The position numbers and the translations under genes are program-made. The notes beneath the pieces are model-generated. The model made no database searches. It was not told where the DNA came from and saw nothing but the letters and a program-made list of their open reading frames with translations. Shown piece after piece: positions 12,319 to 28,738 of a DNA stretch of 64,000 nt. Positions within the stretch are counted from its first letter, which is position 1; every line of letters begins with the position of its first letter. The DNA comes from Blasia pusilla. Lineage: Eukaryota; Marchantiophyta; Marchantiopsida; Blasiales. The stretch spans positions 32,984,001-33,048,000 of the forward strand of contig CM114273.1 in the NCBI GenBank assembly GCA_050084515.1, in the 5' to 3' direction.

Positions 12319-15300
12319 TCAAAAAGGACAAAGAAAGGGAACATCTAAGAGAAAATGCATGAAAGACAAATGGCAACTAGCCAACTCAACAAGAGACACT
12401 ATCGATAGCCTTAAACAAATCTGACAAGAACACGAGTGGTTGGTCAGACGTGAATGGTGGTGGTGGGGGGTCGCTCGCCTCGCCGTCCATTCACGGCAGG
12501 TAGGCGGCGACCCCACCACCTCCGCACTACGTATCAATGCCAAGGTTTGTGCACGTTGTAAGGCCATTGAGATGCATTGCCGAAAATAAGAAGTAACTAC
12601 AGGAGAGAAGGACTACGGGAAGGGACAAGGTGATAATTCTCGAGGGAGTGGTGGGCACATGTTTTCAGGAAAGTATCAAAAGACACATGTAAATGACCGA
12701 ATACTGCCACTGCAAAAGGAATAAATCCATCAGTTGCATGTCTCACAACATAACTTAACTCTTTGATTCTTGCTGCAACTTTGACCGCCAAACTTTTGGT
12801 ATGTGCGGCTCGATACACCAAGTCAGAACGTGTTGGATCAACAACCACCACATCACCTAGTGTCCAGAATCCACCTCAAGACATAACAAGATCCACTCTC
12901 CGACGAGAGGTTGCTTGTGTGGTTGAAGGTAGGACATGGAGTTGCTCTTGCCCAAGGGTGTATCCTGCAGTACGAGCCACCGATGCTACCGCCTCTCTAA
13001 TGACATCATGTGTGGCCATTCGTTCTCCATCATGTGCACATCGGAGAATATGGATACCCTTGGCATCAATGGGATCCCCCCATACACAATTCGGCACACC
13101 TAACAGAGAAGGATGGGGAAGCCCAAGACATAATCGCAAAGTTGTTGAGAATATACTTTGAGGAATATGAAATGGAAGAATAAGATAATTTGCAGTAAGC
13201 CACGCCCCAGCTCTGGTACCCACACATGAACGTAGACAAGCTCGATGCGCGTCAGAGGATGCCTCGAAGAGAATGATGGAAAAGTTGATTTGATGCAGAT
13301 TCTCGAAAATATGCTCTTGAAGTCGATCAAGCCCTTTCGTAATCAATTGACTGAAAGGGGGTAGAATTGCTTATGTAGCAAGTGGAAGAAGAGCTCGTGC
13401 AGATCTCAATTATTGTTGAAATAGCAAGTCCCCCTCCTCTACATGGGCGATATGATCCATCAAGATATGTGTATCTCCTTGGAGAAACCTTAAAGCCATA
13501 ATCGGTGCTACCAATGCCCAACTCCCCAAAAAGGCTGTAGGAGCATATGCGACTGTAGAGGACAGTCCCACCCCTCCAAAATAAATAGGCAAGATAGGTT
13601 GACATAAAGCAAAGACACCATCCTCTCCCTCAAAGGTATTCGGGCCAAGAAGTTGACCAAAAGTTGCCAAGATAGAAGCATCAAATGAGGCCAACCGATG
13701 TAAGAACCTTGAAGTGGGAGGATAAGTGCGAAGAAGGTAGGAAGGACGTCGTAGAAAACATTGGGAGAGAATCCCATAAGCCACTTGGGGATTCCCTAGA
13801 TGAGGTAACAAATGAAGCCATTCCACGTCTTTCAAAAGGGCCTCATCCAAGAACTTTGAGACATAGTCGATGAAGCCAATTATGACCCCAAGAACCCTAA
13901 TCCCTTCAATGTAAGTGGCAAAAGCAGGAGTAGATGGGGTGAATGTTGAGGGAAGGCATGAAGGAGACCATACTCAAAATTTGCTAGGTTGGACTTTAAG
14001 GTTTAAGAAAGAGAGTTGCTCCACGAAATGGGTATAAGCAGGAACCACTTTAGAAGGAGGACTTATAATGTGAGTGTCATCAGCAATAGAAGGGAAAAGA
14101 CAAGATGGAAATGCTTGCGCTGATGGTCGAAGGGCACAAATGTGGGCAATGGCAAAGAGTCGGCCATCCATGGGATCACCTTGACGTGTGCCACAAGCCA
14201 ATTGTAGAATACTATATTCCCCGGAAGTAGCATAATGGGAATAGATAATGGGTGTATCATAGGCATAGAAGGAGCAAAAAAATGAAATGAGGCTCGCAAG
14301 TTGTCCTCCTGCACAATGTAACTCCTCAAAGATGGCCGCACGAGAAATTGAATTGAATGCGTTAGCCACATCGACTTGAATTGTTACCCAATCTGGATGA
14401 ATATCAAGTGTGGAACGAATCCCATGTACCACAACCTCAAAACCTCTAGGAGTTGTGACTCCAAATTGATGAGGAAATAAGTGGGCACTAAAGTGAGGAC
14501 GAAATTGCAAGCATAGGGATCGACTAACCAATCGGTATAAAACCTCTCCAATAGCCAAAGGGCGCACACCTGAAGGAGGCTTATCCATAGCCAACAAACG
14601 CCAAGCCCCTAAGAGCCTAGAGATAGAGAATGGGAGACGACATGTCGCCATATGTGCACACACCTTATATAGAGAGAGACAAAGCCACTTGTTGAATTTG
14701 TGGGGATAAAGCAATCGTGGAGATGCTCAAAAACCATCCCTGATAGCCCGCTTGCTGATAAGCGAGGAGTATGCAGAAAAGCCCTTCTGAAAACCTCCAA
14801 GTCAAGGTCCGTTGTATAGTCTTCCACAAAAGATGGAGCATCGCTACTTGAAGGAGGGTGAAGAGCTTCTAAGAGAGCCATTGTTTCCCCACTTGGAACC
14901 GCCAAGGAAAGAGGACCCAATGCTCGAGCTGCATGTGAAAACTCACCAACCTGCCCCAAAAGTAGACTTCGTCAAAGGCATTGTTGTGTCGATGGCCTCC
15001 CATTATTGGCATGTTGAGAGGGATGAGGCGCAACTAAGGTCTCTACTCGAAGTACATGCCCATTCTGAAGATTCTCCCAATCCCCATACATAAAGCGTTG
15101 AATACGTATGGAGGTTTCACGATGACCTGTTACACCACCCCTTGGAGGGAGGACTAAAACCCGTTGTGGGAAGAGTAATAGGAGATACCAAGCATTGATC
15201 TGTGTGGGATCACGCGCCAACCTTTCTAATGGGAAAACCAAAGCTTGTTGGGTGATGGGGCGAAGAGCAATAGGAATGCCAATGTAGAGTCTAGAACGAG

Positions 15301-17075
15301 GAAGATCTGGATGGAAAGAGCAAAGGAGATCAATTTGGCTTACCCAAGTCCAAGCAGTTGTTGTGGGGAATGCAGTAGGAGGTAGTATCGGGTTAGGGAT
15401 TGAAGGCCCATGCATGGATCGACAGTACTGCTGATGTCTTTTGATCCCATTTAACAAACTTTTGGTACAAATGGAGAAGTAGAAGGATTACAAGGAGAGG
15501 AGGTGTCGCAACCCTCATAACCAAACAACACCAAATAGGCGCCAAGCATAACATCAGAACTCAAGTGGACTCACGTTGCGATGTTTGCGCTTCGGAGAGG
15601 CGTTTGGAAAGGTCTCTTGGAAAAGTCCAAGAGACGAAAAGCGGAACAGAGTTCTGCATTTCGTGCGTTAGTGGTCGCGACCAGAAAACCTAGACCAAAC
15701 GCAAGCCAAGACTTGAGATGAGTTGAGTCTTGGAAGGTTGGTTGCCAAGGAGGTGAGAACCACTTTTGGAACACGACTAGCGTTTGGGGAATTTGAATGT
15801 GTTTTGGAACATAAAGTTTAGCTCCAAGATTCATTTGGGACAAGTAAGGGCGCGTTGGAAAGCTTATCTTGAGACGCTTCTAGCGCACCAAAGATCTTAG
15901 CAAACGCATAAGTACAAAATTGAGATATTGGCCGAAAACAACTATGAGAGCAATCGAGTTGAGGGCCAATTGGAGAGGCCAGGGTATCTTTCCCTAAAGA
16001 TAGGGGGACCACGGAGACCCCCAGAAGTACCAGTAAGGGAGGAGTCTCTCCAAGATGTCTTGGAACACGAATCCCCACTTTGAGCGCCAAACGGCGTCTC
16101 AAAGGCACGGGATGGAACGGGAGTTTGGCGTTGGAACTCGAAACCCAAACCTGATCCAAGGGAGTGGACTTTGTACGCCACACTTCGATTCCAACCCGAG
16201 ATTCACTTCGTGCGAGTCTCGATTAGGGACTCATTGGATGTCCATTTGACAGTTGGAACCTTTAGGCGCGAAACGCCGTTTGAGGTTCCTGAATCGACCA
16301 TAAAGTCTATCCCAAGTCTTGCGAGACTTGCCTGTGTTGTAAACCGCGAAACTAGGAAGGTTGAGCTTGATGAGAGACCGCGACGAGAACTCGGAAAGTT
16401 GGCCTGATGATTGATCCAAGACCTGACTAACCAGAGTACTTTTTTGGATGCAGATCAATGTTGAGAACGTGACCTATTGAACACACGCTTCCACATCTAT
16501 GCCCAACAAGATTAACGTTCAAGGAGAGTAGGCGTACGACACGAGGTGGGAGGTGCAAGAGGTGGTGATGGATGACGATGAGGGGGTAAGTAGGTTGGGG
16601 AGGGAGGAAGAGGAAGAGGAAGAGGGGATATTTGGGTAGAATAGATGGGAGTTGGAAGCAAGGGCATAGATGAGATATGTGGGGATGGGAAAATATAAGG
16701 ATTCGCTAATAATGGATCAAGATAAGGCTCAATAGGACAAGACAAAGAGGGGAGAAGAGGAGAATCTGGAAGAAATGCACCAAGTGTAATAGGTGTATTA
16801 GCATCTGGAGGAAAATGGTGAGATCTACGATGAGGAGGTGAACCAGGGGGAGACGCTACAGTTGTGGGAGGGCGTGTAAAACGAGATAAGCGAGTAGATG
16901 GAGAATCCAACTCCATCTGTGATGACATAGAAGCAAAGGTAGGCAAGTCATCAAAGATAAAGGAAGACATGTGAAACGTGGTTTGGAGAAAGCATGAGGA
17001 TAACGAGAGAAAAAAAAGTAGTGGAATCCGTCCAAAAGAAATTTTGATGGAGAGAAGAAGATTAGGCAATATCAA
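12319..17075 (-). pseudogene. Decayed reverse-transcriptase retroelement, split by a solo LTR
   Basis: Minus-strand ORF fragments read in order as one protein type common in plant genomes. A proline-rich N-terminal part (16512-17075) comes first, then a segment with WYLLLLFPQRVLVLPPRGG (14972-15457), a pre-RT segment with SASGLSGMVFEHL (14609-14959), and the RT core (13974-14714). The core has PSGVRPLAIGEVLYRL, VDVANAFNSISR, CGTRQGDPMDG and ADDTHI. Two C-terminal parts follow (13410-13850 and 12876-13346, the latter with a cysteine/histidine pair) and then tail pieces to 12319. At least five frame breaks separate the pieces, so it cannot make the full protein. The AFNS and ADD blocks mark a true polymerase fold. 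The family is non-LTR-like; I saw no endonuclease domain. The LTR at 15504-16541 was inserted later. Confidence 0.85.
15504..16541. mobile_element. Solo LTR (copy 1), ends TGTCG...CGACA
   Basis: A 1,038-bp block begins TGTCG and ends CGACA. It is flanked by GGAGG (15499-15503) and CGAGG (16542-16546), a probable 5-bp target duplication with one mismatch. It interrupts the proline-rich part of the reverse-transcriptase element, which reads on at both sides. A diverged inverted copy is at 25418-26428. No internal retroelement genes lie within it. Confidence 0.75.
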
Positions 17076-18339
17076 ATTTACGATTGAAAGTTACTATAAG
17101 AAAAATATAAAAAGAAATTGAAAAGGAAAAGTGATCTATATGGTATCAGAAGAGGTGGCTCACGAATATGTATTTCTAATGTCCTTAAGGAGATGGCAAA
17201 CGTATGTAGGGGCGAAATAGTAACGTAAGGAGTTGAAAGAACAAGGAAGACTTTTAGGAGGAATTGACCTAAAACAAAACCGTACACAAAAATAGGCGCC
17301 TACACAGAAGGAAGAAAAACTAGAAAATCTACTATATATGAAAAGAACGAGCTCGTCAAGACGATCGAAACAAGCCCAAACACATCCAAAATCGACACTC
17401 CAAAAGAAAGTTATGAAAGAAATTGGAATCACCAAAAAAGAGGTTGTGAGGAGTAAATGAGCCACCCACCAATGATTGTTATGAGGAAATGAGTTCCTAA
17501 TGTTGGGCCCAGCCCGTATCAAAAGGTCTAGAAAAGCAAGAGGAATCCCTTAAACCGATGGTAACCCGACATCACTCTATAAGAAAAGCACTATGTGTGA
17601 AATTGCATATAGGAATCTATGAGCACATTTAGGAAAGAAGGAGGTCCAAAGATCCCAAGAACTTTGGAAAACTCAATCTGAAATGGAAAAAAGAAAACCC
17701 CAAAGTTCAAGCTTGAGAAGATGAACACTTTGGGCTTAAGATTGAAAAGATTGGATCATCATGGAAATAGTTACAAGCAAAATTCTAGACGTCCCTCCAT
17801 CTCCCCCGCCATAGTCCTCCTCCTCCGTAGTCATCTCCTCCAAATCAATAGCACTAGGTGCTGGTCGTGATGTATAATTTTGAATGTAACCGATAATACA
17901 ACAAGATAGCGAAATAATAGCACAAAAAGGCGACATCTTTGAAAAAAAAATATTTTCTTAAAGTTATCTGAGATGGGTCAAAATAGACAAAACGGATAGG
18001 GATTTTAGTGGAGTAAAAGAATCTATTAATGGAATAATAATTTATCTCTTATTATAATGCGTTGTTATATCTAGTAAGGTGCGATCAAAAAGTGTTTGAA
18101 GAGATTTTGTTAATGTATATTCCATAAAGGGAAGGGATTAATGATGTTTCACATAAATTTAATTTTTTTTCTTGTTGCCTGGAGAAACATTTTCTTGCTG
18201 TCTATTTGCCGCGTGTCAAAGAGAGAGATGTTTGCAAATCACAAAGGCATTCTCCCATGATAACATAGATGTTGCTCGTACCATACACGCCTAACACAGT
18301 TTCATGAATAGAAGCGCTTAAAAGCATGTGATACTTTTT
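17076..18339. other. Stretch without a recognised gene
   Basis: A hydrophobic minus-strand ORF at 17160-17522 and a short one at 17736-17936 are open but unrecognised. A TGGTATCAGA string at 17141-17150 resembles a retroelement primer-binding site, but no LTR end is visible beside it. From 17940 on the DNA becomes strongly AT-rich. Confidence 0.4.
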
Positions 18340-20500
18340 TTAATTAAATATAATATTTTTAATATATATTTAATTTATAATTTTAAATATATTTTCCACT
18401 TTTTTAAATGTTAAATAGTAAGAAAATCACCTTTAGATAATAGCCATCTCCCCTAAATAATTACATTCCTCCCTAATAGTTCAAAGGATAATTATCTTTC
18501 CCTTCCATTCTTCCCACCAAAATCACATTCACTAAAAAAACTCATTATTAAATTTAATCAAAGAAATCATTTTCCTTTTCCATTCAAATTCATTTTCCTT
18601 TCCAAAAATATTATCACATATGAATTAGTACGATGAATTTTTTAAATAAGCAAATCATTCATTTCAATTTTTAAATATAATTCCTATTTTCTAAAATCTT
18701 AGAAGAGTAATCACATTCCACTCTTCTAAGCAATTGTCCTCCATTGAAATTTAAATGATATCCTAATCCTATAAGTAATTTTATATTTTAATAAAATTTA
18801 AATAATATTTACTCCTTCTTCGTTGAAATTTATTTCTCCTTTCCATCACATTTGAATTAAATAAAAATATCTTTAAAAAAACTTTTGCTCATAATTATTC
18901 TACTTCATTAGTAATTATAATCAACCATTAAAATATTAAAAAAAATTATTATTTAAAAAAATCTATTCCATTCAAATCCTTATGGGTTTTGACTATCCCT
19001 ATCTATTTCTAATCATCTAATGTAGCTCAAACATGTTGCCTATTTTTCCCTATTATCTCACTATTTTGTCTTATTATGAATATTAGGTTGCCAATTATTA
19101 GATATATAAATTGATAAGGTGGAATAATTCAGATAAATAACCAAAATTTTAGAATTTATTATTTAATTCATATTTGATGGAAAGGGGAAAAAAATTAATG
19201 GAGAAGGAGTAGACTTTGTTTAATTTTACGGAAGGGTAAAATTACTTAAGGGATTGGTATATTATTTAAATTTGAATGGAGTATTGTAATTACTTAGAAG
19301 ACTTAAATGTTATTACTCTTCTAAATTTTGGAAAATCTAAATATTTATATTTTGAAACTTGAAATAAATAATATGATTTTTTATAAAAGTAACCATATTA
19401 ATCCACAAGTGATATTTTGGGAAAGGAAATTTAATTTGAATGGAAAATGGGAAAATAATGTCGTTAATTAAAATTAACAAAATAATTTAGTTAATGAATG
19501 TTATTTTGGTGGGAAGATAGTTATTGCTCGAACTTTAACTGAGGAATGAAATTTTTTTGGGGAGATCGGTATCATTCAAAAGTTAAATTTTCTTACTCTT
19601 TCAAGATTTAAAAAAGTGGAAATTATATTTAAATTTTAAAATTAAATATAATTTCAAATTTTAGGTATAAGTTTTTTTAATATTATTGACTCCTGTTTTT
19701 AAGTCCCTTCTATTGAGGAAACTTTATCACGTGTGCATTGCATGGGCAACATACTAATGTGTTTAAGGAGAGGTGACGTAAATACGAATATGCACACTCT
19801 CATTAGCATGCTCGTGAGCAAGTGCAAAAATCATGTTTCTAAGAATTTTAAAATAATTATTTTGAAATATAAGTTTTATTTTTAAAATATTAAAAGAGTA
19901 AGAATTTTTCACCTTTAAATCATATCCAACTCTCCTAAATAAATTCAGTCTTCTATAAAACTTCGAACAATATCTACTCTTCCCCTTCCACCACTTCCAC
20001 CAAAATAACATTCATTAACTAAATTCGTAGTCAATCTATTCATTTTCCTTTTCCAAAATATCAGATGTGAATTAACATGATTATTTTAAAAAGTAATCAT
20101 ACCATTCATTTCAAAACTTCAATATAATTTCTATTTTCTTAAATCTTATAAGTTTAATAACATCACACTCCTCGATTAAAATTTAAATAATATTCCAATC
20201 CCCTGAATAATTTTATCTGTTCGTACTATTTAAGCATCTAGTCCTTCTCCATTAAAATTCAATTTTCCCTTCCCATTGAATATAAATTAAGGTACAATTT
20301 GTAATTTTTTGGTTATTTTTTATAATTATTCCACCTTATCATCACTTAGGATCACCCATTTTAATATTTCTTTATTTCTTTATTAATCCAAAATTTGCGC
20401 TCTTCCATTCAAATTCCTTCTCTTTATCACTACCCATCTATACTACTCATCTAATATTATTCAAAAACAAATTCCAAATTGTTGTTATTTTGTCTTATTA
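18340..20500. repeat. Three AT-rich ~650-bp repeat copies in direct/inverted/direct order
   Basis: Segments at about 18340-19060 and 19830-20500 share, in the same order, tracts such as CACCTTTA-ATCATA-CCAACTCTCC, CTTCC-ACCAAAATMACATTCA and TCCATTGAAATTTAAATRATATYC. The segment at about 19100-19720 carries the same tracts reverse-complemented. Boundaries and identity are estimated by eye. The AT-rich, non-coding copies suggest a MITE-like or LTR-derived family able to fold into long hairpins. Confidence 0.6.
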
Positions 20501-20690
20501 CCCCATTATTTTGTAGTATTGTACTTATGGGGTCGCTCATTATAATATAGATAGATTCCATGGTGAGTTTCGCGGGGTAAAACAAAAATTATGTCCAATT
20601 TAGACCTAGATCTTAAATATGCTAAGCTGAATTTTTTGTACCCAATTCCAAGAAATATCAAAATATTAATTGGAAAATCGAATTGTAGAA

Positions 20691-20904
20691 TGGTTTGTGT
20701 AATATGATTTGAGGGTAGAATGCATTTTTGAGTGATTATTTCAAAAAAAAGGTCATTGCCACTCGAGCTACCATCAATGGGATCTACTACAGTTCCTACA
20801 TATGGATCCATGAACCGTAGTCTTAAATCCCACGAGATCATAGAATTATATAATGGTTTGTGTAATCTGATTTGAGGGTTAAATGCATTTTTGTGTAATC
20901 CCAA
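20691..20904. repeat. Pair of direct repeats, about 163 bp apart
   Basis: The string TGGTTTGTGTAAT begins at 20691 and again at 20854. In both cases a near-identical continuation of about 40 bp ends in AATGCATTTTTG. The pair lies immediately 5' of the transposase fragment and may be a subterminal repeat of that element. Confidence 0.6.
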
Positions 20905-20940
20905 TGGAGTGGAATCCAGGAATCGTAGTCTTGATCTTTC

Positions 20941-21390
20941 ATGGATTCAAGACTACGGTTCTTGGATGTGTTCATCAGATATCCCGCTTATATTCGTGAA
21001 GCTCGACTTCTCCATAACTCCAAATTCTACAAAAATGCCCCGTTATATCAAGGAGTCCTAGGTGGAATTTCACTTCCTCTAACAAAAGGGGAGAGAGTTC
21101 AAAAATTTATTACTAGCGTTTTTGGATATCCACTAATGTCATGGTTTTTAGTTCATTATCTTGGAGCACCCACTAGTAAAAACGATAATTGGAACTCTTC
21201 TCATTTTTCCATGAGGATGTACGTGGAAGGAGCTTTTGACCGACTAAAAGGGCCATGGTGCATACTCAACCGATTCAATCATTTACCGGCCTAACTTATA
21301 ATGGTTACCAAAGATGATCTTTATTACATATGTTCTGGATAACATCATATTAGATTGAGAAGTCCCTATGGATCCCTCATCCTTGACATG
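20941..21390 (+). pseudogene. PIF/Harbinger-type DDE transposase fragment, inactive
   Basis: The ORF 20941-21294 matches the C-terminal half of the DDE endonuclease family of PIF/Harbinger transposases. FLDVFIRYPAYIREARLLHNS corresponds to the family's aspartate block followed by 'G..H D.RVL..S'. FGYPLMSWFLVHYL corresponds to the GDSGYPLLPW block, and RMYVEGAFDRLKG to the catalytic-glutamate block with 'E.AFG.LKGRW.IL'. Here the aspartate expected before GYPL is absent (SVFGYPL), so even an intact protein would be dead. Weak similarity to the C-terminal tail continues after the stop to about 21390. The N-terminal helix-turn-helix part is missing. Confidence 0.75.
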
Positions 21391-25417
<4,027 letters not shown>

Positions 25418-26428
25418 TGTTGTGCGCCTACTCTCCTTGAACATTAATCTTGTTTGTTGCGGAAGCGTGCGTTTAGTAGGTCACGCTCTCAACGTTGATC
25501 TGCATCCAAACATGCACTTTGGTTAGTCGGGTCTTCGATCAATCAGTGGGATTACTTTCTGAGTTCTTGTCTCGGACTCTCATCAAGCTCAACCTTCCTA
25601 GTTTCACGGTTTATAACACGGGCAAATCTTGAAAGACTTGGGACAGACTTTCTCGTCGGTTCCCGCCTAGCGGTTCCAACTGTCCGATGGACATCCAATG
25701 AGTTCCTCACCAAGACTCGCACGAAGTGAATCTCGGGTTGGAATCCAAGTGTGGCGTACAAAGTCCACTCCCTTGGATCAGGTTTGGGTTTCGAGTTCCA
25801 ACGCAAAACTCTCGTTCCATCCCGTGCCTCTGAAACGCCGTTTGGCATCCAAAGTGGGGATTTGTGTTCCGAGACATCTCGGAGAAATTCCTCCCTTACT
25901 AGTACTTCTGGGGATCTCCGGGGGGCCCCAACATTTAGGGAAAGACACCCGGGCCTCTCCAATTGGCCCTCAATCCGATTGCTCTCTCAATCGTTTTAGG
26001 CCAATATCTCAGCCTGTACTTTTGCGTTTGCTAAGATCTTTATTGCGTTGAAAGCGTCTCAAAATCAGCTTTCCAACGCGCCCTTACTTGTCCCAAATGT
26101 ATCTTGGAGCTCAACGTTATGGTCCTAAACCCAGTCAGATTCTCCCAAATGCTAGTCGTATTCCAAACTGGTTCTCACCTCTTTGGCAACCAACCTCCCA
26201 AGACTCAACTCATCTCAAGTCTTGGCTCGCGTTTGGTCTAGGTTTCCTATTCGCGACCACTAACGCATGAAATGCACAACTCTGTTCCGCGTTTCGTCTC
26301 TTAAACTTTTCCAAGAGACTTTTCCAAACGCCTCTCCAAAGCGCAAACCTCACAGCGTGAGTTCACTTGAGTTCTGATATTTTGCTTGGTGCCTATTTGG
26401 TGTTGTTTGGTTATGAGGGTCCTTAGAA
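25418..26428. mobile_element. LTR copy 2, inverted relative to 15504-16541
   Basis: Over about 1 kb this is the reverse complement of copy 1, with scattered substitutions. It starts TGTTGTGCGCC (copy 1 on the same strand: TGTCGTACGCC), and homology runs to GGTTATGAGGGT at 26420, after which the expected TTGCGACA terminus is degenerate. It lies about 680 bp 3' of the chromodomain of the minus-strand Ty3 element, so it could be that element's 3' LTR or an independent solo LTR. Confidence 0.7.
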
Positions 26429-27104
26429 GGTTGATATCCTCATCAACGCAAACCTTATTAATATTAAGTTTTGGGAAGCCGACCCCTTAACACTGAATTG
26501 CGTTCTGGTAGCTAACCCGCAATTCCTCATTTGGCTTAAGTCTTAGGTTGTCGCTTGCAGCACTTAGAATTATTAGCTTCTTCTTTTCAATGAGCCTAGA
26601 CCAGTTCTGCAAAACTAATCTAAACTATCAAAATAATCTAACTAAGTCTGCAACCTAACACTTCACTCACTATTTGTAAACAACCGCCTGTCTACCTAGC
26701 CAACTCGTACTACTTTTGGGTCACTCGTATTCCACTTAGGCGAGTCACTGAGTTCACTCATGTAACATGAATGAGATCACCACAAACCCCAAGATAGACT
26801 AATCTGCCCCGCCGACGTTAGGGCGAGCCCAAATGCTAGTACTTCAACACTTGGTCCTGATCTAGATGCCTTATCTGAATACAAGCTCTCACCTCAAATA
26901 CTCATTGTTTGGTCTCCTTGACTTACATCCTAAGCATATGAAGAACTACTCATTGCCATGCACAACCAAACTCAAAATTACAATACAAGCATCAAATCTC
27001 CAAATCCATGTCTTCTTTATTGCAACAACTAAACATTTATAGTTACAACGGGTTATCGGCCCAAGCTTTCCGGTCACAACTTATGTACATTGCTTCACCA
27101 TGTA
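26429..27104. other. Non-coding stretch 3' of the chromovirus
   Basis: No gene recognised. If the LTR copy at 25418-26428 belongs to the chromovirus, this would be the untranslated region between its last ORF and the 3' LTR. No convincing polypurine tract was seen at the 26429 side. Confidence 0.35.
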
Positions 27105-28699
27105 CTAAGGCACGTGCCTTTCTTGCATCCATCTGAAGTCACGCAATGCTTCTTGCGCATGTTCAAGATCCGCCTCCGCAATCCAAGTCGCCTCTTTCAC
27201 ATGGTAGCCTTTCCACTTGACCAAGTACTCATACTTGGTGGCTCTACGTCTGGAACGTAGAATGGTCTAAACCTCAAACTCTGGTTCCTCATTTCTGATG
27301 ACCGGTTATGGTCTCAACATCATCCTTCGCTCCTGACGCACATCGTCTTGAAGACACTTCTTCAATAATGACACATGGAAAGTCGGGTGAATCTTGAACT
27401 CGTTTGGCAGCTCCAATGTGTACACATCCTCAAACGGCTTTGCCTTGATCACATACGGTCCAGCATACTTGGCTGAAAATTTTGCGGAAAATTCCTTTGG
27501 AAGAGTGAGTTTCTTTACACTCAACCACACTTGTTCCCCAACTTGGAAACTCACTTGGCGCCGACTTTTGTTAGCATGCTTCACGTACCTTAGTTGAGCC
27601 TTGGCAAGACTTTTCCTCGCTCGCTCTTGTCGTTCCTGCATTTCCACTAACAAACATTCCGCCGTTTCTTGACGAGTGTGTGTCGATGTAGCGCCCCTCA
27701 AAAGAGGTAAGTCAAGAGGCCCTTCTGGTTCTCTTTGATACGCCAGAAGAAACGAAGATTCTCCGATTGCAAAATGCCTAGTCAAGTTGTAACAATACTC
27801 AACCATACTTAACCACTTGGCCCAATCTTTTTGGTCTACACTCACATAATTCCGTAAGTATTGGTTTACAACCGAGTTTACTTTTTCCGTTTGCCCATCC
27901 GTTTGAGGATGGAAGGCCGTACTAAAGCTAAGTTTGGTCCGGAACCTCTTGAATAGATATTTCCAAAAGGCACTGGTAAACTTTGGATCTCGATCGGACA
28001 CAATGCTCCTAGGCAATCCGTGAGCTTGCCACCAACCATCCAGGAACAGTCGGGAAGTTGTGTAGGCCGTCGTAGACTCTCTCATCGGCACAAACCTCCC
28101 CAACTTGCTAAACCGATCAACTATCACAAGTATAGCGTTGTATCCCTCAGATTCCGGAAGAATCGTAATGAAATCCATGCTAATGCTTTGCAAGGGTCCC
28201 TCCGGGATTGGCAAAGGATGAAGTAAGCCTTGTTTCTTCGCATGAGAAACGCGGTTCGCTGACAGGTCACGCAGGTTTTCACATATTGAGCAACATCTTC
28301 CTTCATGTTGGGCCAGAAGAACCTTTTGGACAAAACAACAAGAGTGGATTTCTCCCCTTTGTGTCCTGCCAAAGGTCCATCATGACATTCCATAAACACT
28401 TTGGTCTGTACCTTGTCTTGGCCTACATAGATCCTGCTCTGCTTAAACCTTAGCAAGCCGTGTCTCAAACTCAGATTGGCCACCTTCTCGCCCCGCTTTA
28501 ACTTCCCAAGGTACTCCCTCGCTTGCGCATCCTTCATGTATCTTTCCTGAATCCTTTTTTTCAGGTGTGTTTCATTAGGGAACATTGCTATCAACACTTG
28601 TGTCGTCGATGGCATATGCTCATCCCTGCGACTTAACACATCTGGAATGACATTGTCTTTCCCCGACTTGTGGATTAGCTCCACATTCATCAACACCAA
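27105..28699 (-). pseudogene. Integrase with C-terminal chromodomain (chromovirus), broken
   Basis: The fragment 28124-28699 carries the integrase zinc-binding region (H...CHDG...H and CVTCQ) and 27306-28214 the catalytic core. Visible core blocks are SMDFITILP, VDRFSKLGRFVP, SDRDPKF and FHPQTDGQTEKVN, the last with the catalytic-type glutamate. The overlap at 28124-28214 marks a frameshift. After a stop at 27306 the same frame continues through a second stop near 27268 into a chromodomain containing KYEYLVKWKGYHVKEATW, ending at a TAG at 27105. Such chromodomains steer integration toward particular chromatin marks; here it is uncoupled by the stops. Confidence 0.9.
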
Positions 28700-28738
28700 G
28701 GTATCATGCCATCAAAGTTGCTTTGTTCTTATGCGATC

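Noticed and set aside
17141-17150. TGGTATCAGA, a primer-binding-site-like string
   Set aside because: No LTR end lies directly before it and no plus-strand retroelement genes follow, so a chance match is likely.
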